DNA of 64,000 bases from Vigna angularis (taxonomy: Eukaryota; Streptophyta; Magnoliopsida; Fabales; Fabaceae). Shown here piece after piece: positions 12,201 to 21,200 of the stretch; within the stretch, counting starts at the first letter, position 1, and every line of letters starts with the position of its first letter. The notes under the pieces are model-generated. The model did not search any database, had not been told where the DNA came from, and was given only the letters and a program-made list of their open reading frames with translations. Location: positions 62,001-126,000 of the forward strand of contig NC_068973.1 of the NCBI RefSeq assembly GCF_016808095.1, written 5' to 3'. Made by a program: the position numbers and the translations under genes.

Positions 12201-15200
12201 ATAAATTTGAATTGGAAAAAAATGCTTGTTGGTTGGTTAGTTAGATTTTATTGTGGTTGGGGAGTTGTCTAAAAATAAAGCATGGTTGATGTATTTTAGA
12301 GAGACTGAAATGAAAATCAATAGAGTGCAGTGTACTATATCTATACTTCTCTTCTTCCTCCATATATATCCACTATATTCTGTTATTCTTTTCACTTCCC
12401 CACTTTCTTTCTTTATCATTTTAATAGAATGACCCCTGCATTAGTAAGTGTACTTGCAAAGATAGAAGAATAGAAATATGTAAAGATATTGATACAGTTG
12501 TAACTAACTCAGAGCAGTCAGGGTAGTTACAACTACCTAGAATATACAATTGTAACTAATAGGAACCAGAGTAGTTATAACTAACTGCTCTCTAACTAGT
12601 TGAATAAATAGGAGGTTGATTAGTGCAGAAGGGGGTAGTGTATTCTGGACGAGTTTCAAGGCAAGTGCATCATCTTCTCTTGGGTCATACTGATCTGGAG
12701 AAAGGATCCTATAATAAAATATCTGCATTCTTTCTGTAATTTTGTTTGGAATCCCTAAATCTTTTCCCAATTAGCAGTTGATTCTGTCACTCTCTTCCCA
12801 CCTAAATGGTATATAATTCTCCTTTGCCCTGGAGGTGTGTGTGCACAGTTTTGGGACCAGGTGAGATAGTTTTTTCTATTGAGCCTATAAAAGGCCTAAA
12901 TACTTTGGAATCTCACCAATCTTCTGCACGGAGATGGAATCCTCTATTGAATTTCAATTGTTTGATATGCATGTCTGCGATCCAGATCTTGATATGATGT
13001 AGGTTCTAAACAGTCGCAGAATAAAGAGTGACAGAAATGTTGGTTCAACCACTCAATAAATGTGTTGCAGCCGCAATGAAGGCTGTCCAGGGAAAGAGTA
13101 AACACCAACGAAGGCTTTCTAGAGAAGTTGCAACAATGATGGTGTTAGGGCCTGGCGAGTGTATGAGAGAAGGAGATATAGGAGGGAGAAGGGAAAGGAC
13201 GAACGTCCTAACATGGACGAACGTCCAGAGCAAGGGGCGAGGACGAGCGTCCCAACTATGGGCGAGGACGAGCAGAACATGGACGAACGTCCGGAGCAAG
13301 GGGCGAAGACGAGCGTCCCAACGATGGGCGAGGACGAACGTCCTAACATGGACGAGCGTCCCAACAATGGGCAAGGACGAGCGTCCTAACCGGGACGAGC
13401 GTCCTAAATAAAGACGAGCGTCAGCAGCGAAGAGGAGCGACAGCGTTCGTCTAAATGGCAAGCGGAAGATCAGGCGGGAATTCAAGAGGCGATCAGCGGA
13501 GTTAATTAGTAATAAATACAGTAAATAAGGACAGAATGATTCTTTCCAAATAATTACTAATAATTACTAATTATTCCTTACCTTTTCTGGAAGGAGTGAT
13601 TAATATTATTAATAGAGGGTACCTAGAGGTTAGGGGGGATGTTTTTGATTATTGGAAGTATTGTTAGAGAGGTTATGCTCTCGTGTGACTGAAGGAGAAC
13701 CTGCTCCCAGTCATTGGTTGTGTTTGTGATTACCCTAGTCTCAATAATAAAGATTTTCATTCATTTGAGTACGTACGTTGACAGTGAAAGGCAAGTTACG
13801 TGGTCAGACACGTAACAATTGGTCCGACCTGCCGGATCTCAATTACGGGGAACCAAGCATCATGGAAGGAAGGGTGAACGCGGTGGAAGGGAGGATGGAG
13901 TCCATGGAAATATCCATGGGAGGACTGGAAGCTGCAGTACAGGAACTGGTAAGGGTGATAGGGGAGCGAGGTCGACGGTACGATGGAAACCTGGATGGTA
14001 GCCAAGGATCGGTCAATGGAAGAAGAAATGATGAGGACGTGGGGGAAGGCGGAGGCCCTGAGGGAGGACCCCGAGAGGAGCAGCCGTTTTGGAGGCGGAG
14101 GGTCGAGTTACCCATGTTCGAAGGCAATGATCCCATGAATTGGATCTATAGAGCCGAAAAGTTTTTCGAACTACAAGGAGTACCCGAGGACGAAAAATTG
14201 CGGCTGGCATTCATCAGCATGGAAGGAATTGCAGGGCATTGGTTCCGGTTTTGGAGGGAGAAGGCCAGAAACCGTTCGTGGGCGGGTTTAAAGGAAGCAT
14301 TGGTGGTACGGTTTGGAGGCAGAAACCGAGGGACAGTTTTTGAGAGGTTGGCATCCTGCAAACAGTCAGGGTCCGTGGGGGAGTATATTCAGGAATTCGA
14401 AGTGCTGGTGGGCCAAGCAGAAAGGATACCCGAAGCTCAGTTGATGGGATATTTCATGGCTGGTCTGCAGGAGGGGATCCGCAACCAACTTCGGTTGCTC
14501 GACGCGACGGATTTAATGGAAACCATGAGACTAGCAAGGGACGTGGAAGCTTTCCAAGCAGGCACGCGGACAGGCGGGGAGATCGTCAGCAAAGGGCAGA
14601 CGTGGGGAAAACCGAGTGGGGCATTGATAAAAACGGAACCCAACCGTTACAATCAAAACCGAACGGTACCTGTGGAGGGAGGACGCACGGGGGGCAAGGA
14701 AGGAGTTCCAAGGAGAGAAGGCGAACGCACGTTCACGAACACGCAAGGCAGGAACGTACGGGACTTGCCGTACGCAGAGTACGTCAAACGAAGGGACGAA
14801 GGGAGGTGTTTCAGGTGTGGAGGACCTTTCGGCCCAGGGCATCGGTGCCCAGAAAGGAGTTTACGAATGCTAATCTTAGCAGAGGACGAGGATCCAGGAG
14901 GAGAAGAGGAAGAGGAGGTCGAACTCGATCACATGGAGTTATCTGCCTTCTTGGCAGGCGGGCTTACCCAGCCCAAGACGATGAAGTTGCATGGACAAAT
15001 AGGAACGCGGCAAGTATTAATTCTGATTGATAGTGGCGCCAGCCACAACTTCATAAGCAGGAAGTTGGTAGAAGATCTGGCATTACCAGTAGTAGACACT
15101 CAACCGTATAGAGTGAGCTTGGGGGATGGGCAGAAGAAGGAAACGCGGGGTTGTTGTGAATCAGTAACGATCGCTATGGGTGAGGCAGTGATCCAGGAAC

Positions 15201-18200
15201 GATTCCACCTGTTCGAATTAGGAGGGGTGGATGTAATATTAGGAGTAGAATGGCTGGCCAAGCTGGGTGAAGTAACACTGAACTGGGGCCAGCTAACAAT
15301 GGCGTACGTTCAGGCAGAGCGAAAAGTGATAATTAAAGGCGACCCAACTCTAACTCGGACACTGGTAGAGCCTGCAGCCTTGCTTAAGATGAAAGAAGTG
15401 GAGGTCTGGTTGCTAGTATGGGAGCTTGGGGAGACCGAAAAATCTGAGGAGCAAAGACCACACGCTCAAGAAGAAGAGACGTTCGGTCCAGAGTTAACAA
15501 GAAAGCAAGCGAGCGACATGAGGCGAGTTCTGGAACGACACAGGGACGTATTCCAGGAGCCGAACGGCCTACCACCAGATAGGGGGATGGTGCATCAAAT
15601 CCCCTTAAAAGAAGGGACGGACCTAGTGAATGTAAGGCCATACCGATACCCCCATGTGATGAAAGGGGAGATTGAGAAGCAGGTAGCAGAAATGCTGAAG
15701 GCGGGCGTTATAAGGTCGAGCAACAGCCCTTATTCGAGTCCGGTGATCTTGGTCAAGAAGAAGGATGGCAGCTGGAGATTTTGTGTGGATTACAGGGCCT
15801 TAAACCGAGCTACTGTCCCTGATAAATTTCCTATTCCCCTAATAGAAGAGTTGTTAGACGAATTGAGAGGGGCCAGCTATTTTTCAAAAGTGGATTTGAA
15901 GTCCGGCTATCACCAGATACGAATGGGAGGAGGCGACATAGAGAAAACGGCTTTCCGGACACACCAAGGTCACTATGAGTTCATGGTAATGCCGTTCGGT
16001 CTAACCAACGCACCGGCCACTTTCCAGAGTGCCATGAACAGCCTGTTGCAACCATATCTGCGGAAGTTCGTCCTGGTATTTTTTGATGATATACTGGTAT
16101 ATAGCCGTTCATGGGAGGAGCACTTAGTGCACGTAGACACAGTGCTAGGTGAACTGGTGACAAACCGATGGGTAGCCAACAAGAAGAAATGTGAGTTCGG
16201 TAGAACTCAAATAGGGTATCTTGGACACCGGATCTCAGCAAGAGGTGTAGAAATGGATGAGGACAAAATACGGGCCATACTGGAGTGGGAACAACCAAAG
16301 ACGGTGAAGGCATTGAGGGGATTTTTGGGGCTGACAGGATATTACAGAAGGTTTGTGAAGGATTATGGGAAGATCGCCAAACCCCTGACCGATCTCCTCA
16401 AAAAGGGGCAGTTCGCCTGGACGGAGCAGGCCGAGGAGGCCATGTCCAGATTAAAGAAGGCAATGACGTCCGCTCCGGTGCTGATCCTACCTGACTTTGA
16501 GCAGCCTTTCCACATTGAATGTGACGCATCTGGACGAGGGATAGGGGCGGTCCTCATGCAAGGGAAGCAGCCCATAGCTTTCTTTAGCAAAGCGTTATCT
16601 GAGGGTTCCCTAAGGAAGTCAATATACGAGAAGGAATTAATGGCACTGGTGTTAGCCATACAACACTGGAGGCCCTACCTTTTGGGACAGCGGTTTGTGG
16701 TGCACACGGACCAGAGAAGTTTGAAGTACCTGTTGGAACAGCGCATCACCACTCAGAATCAGCAGAATTGGCTTGCAAAGCTCCTGGGGTACGACTTTGA
16801 AATTGTGTACAAATCAGGGGTTACCAACAAGGTCGCGGACGCCCTATCAAGGAGGGAGGAGGAGAATCGGCCGGAGGAAAAGGAATTGACGGTGATTGCT
16901 CGTCCCTACTGGCAGGATTTCGCGGAAGTCTTGAAAGAAGTCGAGGAGGATGAAGAGTTAAGGAAGGTGATTGGGGATTTGAGAAAAGACCCAAATTCCC
17001 ACCCCTCGTTCACACTGGAAAACGAGCGTTTGCATTATAAAGGGAGGCTCGTACTGTCAGCGCGTTCGGCCTGGGTGCCCAAGTTGATAGCAGAATTCCA
17101 TACCACTCAGACCGGAGGTCACTCAGGGGTTTACCGAACGTACCGCAAGGTGGCACAGTCCCTGTATTGGGTAGGAATGAAGAAAGCCGTGACCGAGTTC
17201 GTTGCAAGCTGTCTGGTATGTCAACAACATAAATATTTGACATCATCTCCGCAAGGACTGCTACAACCGCTACCCATCCCCAACGCAATTTGGGAGGAGA
17301 TAAGCATGGATTTTATTGTCAAATTACCCAAGTCAAAAGGGTATGATGCAGTATTAGTGGTAGTGGACCGTCTCAGCAAATACGGCCACTTCATACCCTT
17401 AAAACACCCGTATTCTGCACGCACCATAGCCGAGGTCTTTGTGAAGGAGATCGTCAGGTTGCATGGGGTGCCTTTATCTATAGTCAGTGACCGGGATCCA
17501 CTGTTCCTGAGTAATTTCTGGAAGGAGTTGTTCAAATTGCAAGGCACTCAACTACAGATGAGCACAGCCTACCATCCTGAAACCGATGGGCAGACGGAGG
17601 TGGTCAACAGGATATTGGAGGGGTATTTGAGATGTTTTTGTTCCGAACAACCCAAGGGCTGGAGCGTCGTATTACCGTGGGCCGAATACTGGTACAACAC
17701 CAGCTATCAGGAGTCAGCCAAATGCACCCCTTTTGAAACAGTCTATGGACGGCCGCCTCCTTCACTGCATAGGTTCGTTCCAGGGGAGACCTTAGTGGAA
17801 GCAGTCAATCAGGAATTACAGACCAGAGATGAAGCACTCCATCAGCTCAAGTTTCATCTGGCCAGGGCTCAAGAGTTAATGGTGCGGCAGGCTGACAAGG
17901 CACGGAAGCCGTCCCAAGTTGGGGTGGGAGATTGGGTCTATCTGAAGATTCGTCCGCACAGGCAGACTACGATGTCGTCCACAGTACATTCTAAATTAGC
18001 CGCTCGTTATTTTGGACCGTTCCTGGTCATCCAGCAGGTGGGGGCAGTCGCATTTAAGCTGCAATTACCCGAGTCTGCAAGAATACACCCCGTGTTCCAT
18101 GTGTCGCAGCTAAAGAAGGCAGTAGGGGATCATCGGGTCGAACAGGAGTTACCAATGGACTTAGAGATGGAGGCAGCGTCTCCGCGACCGGTCAGAGTGC

Positions 18201-21200
18201 TGGACAGGAGGCAAGTGCACCAGGGGGAGGACGTACGACAGGAAATCCTGGTCGAATGGCAAGAGGGAGGTCCTGACGGGGCTACATGGGAAGATGCCCT
18301 CACCATTCAAGACCAATATCCCGACTTCAACCTTGGGGACAAGGTTGATCTTCAGGGGGTGGGTAATGTTAGGGCCTGGCGAGTGTATGAGAGAAGGAGA
18401 TATAGGAGGGAGAAGGGAAAGGACGAACGTCCTAACATGGACGAACGTCCAGAGCAAGGGGCGAGGACGAGCGTCCCAACTATGGGCGAGGACGAGCAGA
18501 ACATGGACGAACGTCCGGAGCAAGGGGCGAAGACGAGCGTCCCAACGATGGGCGAGGACGAACGTCCTAACATGGACGAGCGTCCCAACAATGGGCAAGG
18601 ACGAGCGTCCTAACCGGGACGAGCGTCCTAAATAAAGACGAGCGTCAGCAGCGAAGAGGAGTGACAGCGTTCGTCTAAATGGCAAGCGGAAGATCAGGCG
18701 GGAATTCAAGAGGCGATCAGCGGAGTTAATTAGTAATAAATACAGTAAATAAGGACAGAATGATTCTTTCCAAATAATTACTAATAATTACTAATTATTC
18801 CTTACCTTTTCTGGAAGGAGTGATTAATATTATTAATAGAGGGTACCTAGAGGTTAGGGGGGATGTTTTTGATTATTGGAAGTATTGTTAGAGAGGTTAT
18901 GCTCTCGTGTGACTGAAGGAGAACCTGCTCCCAGTCATTGGTTGTGTTTGTGATTACCCTAGTCTCAATAATAAAGATTTTCATTCATTTGAGTACGTAC
19001 GTTGACAGTGAAAGGCAAGTTACGTGGTCAGACACGTAACAGATGGAGATGAAACAAGGAAGGAGAGGTTAGAGCTCAAGAAAAAATGTAGAGCTCTGAT
19101 GCAATGAGAAAATTACTATTCAAAGAGAGAAAAATAGAATGATTGTGAATGATAATTTCAAAATGAGACTACTCATTTTTTTATATAATGGTACAAGGCT
19201 AGATAGAAGGAAGCAAATCACCCCTAATAATCAGAAGTAATCTCATAATAGTCAGAAATAACTTCCTAGACAGTCTCCTAAATAGAATCCGTAAGTTCCA
19301 AGGATTTCAAACTTGATACACTAAAATAGTTTACATTTAATTTACAATCTACATTTACAGCTCAAAAAAATTCTACTAAATTTTGTTCAAGGGATAACAT
19401 TCTGTTTTGGACTATAAACTTATCTATCAAGGGCTAACAGTGATCTTTGTTACACATTGATAATAGTAAAGCCAAGGAAGTCAAGACAATTTTTTTTGAA
19501 GAGAGATTGCTGATATGCTTTCTTGCCCCCTTTGATTTCAGGTTTGGAGGGGAAGCTTGCCCAAAGACTTTGTTTATCCAAAATCTCCGGAGAGAATTCT
19601 TTTCTGTGGTTGGAGGCGTGATATGGAGGATATGATCATGGTAGTAGTATAAGAAATTTGTTACTATGGTCCCGTTGTTTCTTTACTTCAGTTACCATAG
19701 TGTATGAAATAGAGAAAGAGGCATAACATGTTCAACCCATGTGTGTGAATGACACCACGAAACAAGGCAATAATGGTTTATTATAATAAATACACATAAT
19801 TAGAGGAAATTTTGTTTCCTCTAAACTCAGTACACTTCGCCTATTGTGAAAATAGTGAAAAACTAGGTATAGGATTAATTCCCCTTGTGTAGAACTTAAC
19901 ATACACATAGGGTAATGTATTTGTAATAAAAAATCATACAAGAAAATATGGACTAAGCTCAAATATACATAATATTGTAACTAACATTATCTAATGATAT
20001 TTTAACAATATCTAACACCTATAAACCATAAATACAACATATTCAATTCTGATTAACGTATTCTAGGGCAATATATAAAACCTTTAATTTTAAGAGCCAG
20101 ATAAAAAGTTACGCTTGATAAGATATATTAAGCAATATTTTGGGGGAGTGGGGAATTCCTCTGCCCCTGCAACTGTTTATTTGTGGTGGGTGTCAATACT
20201 TTTTTGGGCCTGTCTATTTGTTTAGGTTTTGGATGCATCTTTAGCGCATGGATCAGAACTCTGGATGTTCAATGATGTTCCAGAAAAAGAAAGAGAAAAG
20301 AAGCTAACTGATGGTGGCCTTGACATAAATCGGCTAGAAAATATATCTCTGGTTAATCGGGATGGGAATGCTGTTATACGTCGCCACTTGGAAAGCCTTC
20401 CTTTGGAATCATTTGATTCAGTAAGTGATATTTATTAGTTTGTCTTTTACAAGTGTCTTTGCTACATTATCTCCATTCTTGATGCACGACACTTACAGGG
20501 TCTCCCATATTGATGCTGGTCAGGATCTTGCTGGATTTTTTTTCTATATGGAAGCAAGTTGGGGGTTAAACTTAAACTGTACAATATGGGTGTAAACACT
20601 GGTGCCAACATTACACATTTACTGTACAATAATAAATATAGATTGATTGAATTGAATAATAAGTATAGATTTGTTTGTAAGAAATCCCTAAAATTAAGGG
20701 ATTGGGATTAGGAGCTTATTTGGTAGATATGCTCCTGATTTATAACCTTTATTTTTTGAGATTTATTTCCTTTATTTCAGGAGATTACTTTCCTTTTATT
20801 AGGATTTCGTTTTCCTTTAAATACTCGTATATAGTTTTTTTCTTTTAATATCAAGAAAAGTAATTCCATAATTACTGCTTATTGCCTATACAATTTCTCA
20901 CTACAGGGAATAATTTAAAATTTGCCTACAACACTTAGAATTTATTCAATTCAATTTGATTGTGGTGAAATTCCGGCCTTTGCAGATATTGATTTTGGCT
21001 GATGAATCAGTAGAGGATTCAGCTATTCAAGCTGACTCTAGATCTCTTGCCACTCTACTTTTAATTCGTGACATACAAGTGAGTTTCTATCGCAACGGAA
21101 TTTAAACTTTGATATGATATATCTTGATAATAGTCTTTGTATATACTAGCCGATTTCTTCTGCTACTAAACATACACTATCATCATCTACCTGAAGATCA

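Larger units (their letters stand above)
13143..19041 (+). mobile_element. intact Ty3/gypsy chromovirus (Reina-like) in CASTOR intron 7
   Basis: A complete 5,899-bp LTR retrotransposon lies in sense orientation to CASTOR. LTRs are 13143-13817 and 18367-19041 (675 bp each, TGTTAG...AACA). They differ at one position seen (C at 13438, T at 18662). The target-site duplication is GATGG at 13138-13142 and 19042-19046. A candidate primer site begins TGGTCCGACC at 13820, which is not the usual initiator-Met sequence, so the tRNA is unidentified. The polypurine tract AGGGGGTGGG is at 18354-18363. One gag-pol frame fills the interior and ends with a chromodomain. Near-identical LTRs and an open frame imply a recent insertion. 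The Reina clade is inferred from size, the single frame and the FNLGDKV-type chromodomain end. Confidence 0.95.
10015..19365 (-). mobile_element. decayed minus-strand copia element split by a younger insertion
   Basis: Two related segments, 10015-10261 and 19105-19365, share most of their words (AGAATGAT, GATAATTTCAAAA, ATGGTACAAG, AGAAGGAA, AAATCACC, TTTACA.ATCTACATTT). Each starts TG and ends near CTCAACA/CTCAAAA, so they look like diverged LTRs. Just inside the left copy the minus strand reads AAAGGGGGTGTTGAGC, a polypurine tract next to an LTR start. Just inside the right copy, 19093-19104 on the minus strand is TTGCATCAGAGC, a degraded initiator-Met primer site. The interior holds a minus-strand RT start at 10566-10660 and a probable linker reading frame at 10837-11157. 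Most of RT and RNase H is deleted. The gypsy element at 13143-19041 interrupts it. The rest (11160-13142) is not assignable by eye. Confidence 0.55.

Noticed and set aside
13028..13485. Small reading frames on both strands across the LTR (DERP-type or RSSMLGRSS-type repeats) as genes
   Set aside because: They are translations of the LTR minisatellite and occur identically in both LTRs. Only the part joined to gag-pol in the 3' LTR has a plausible coding role.
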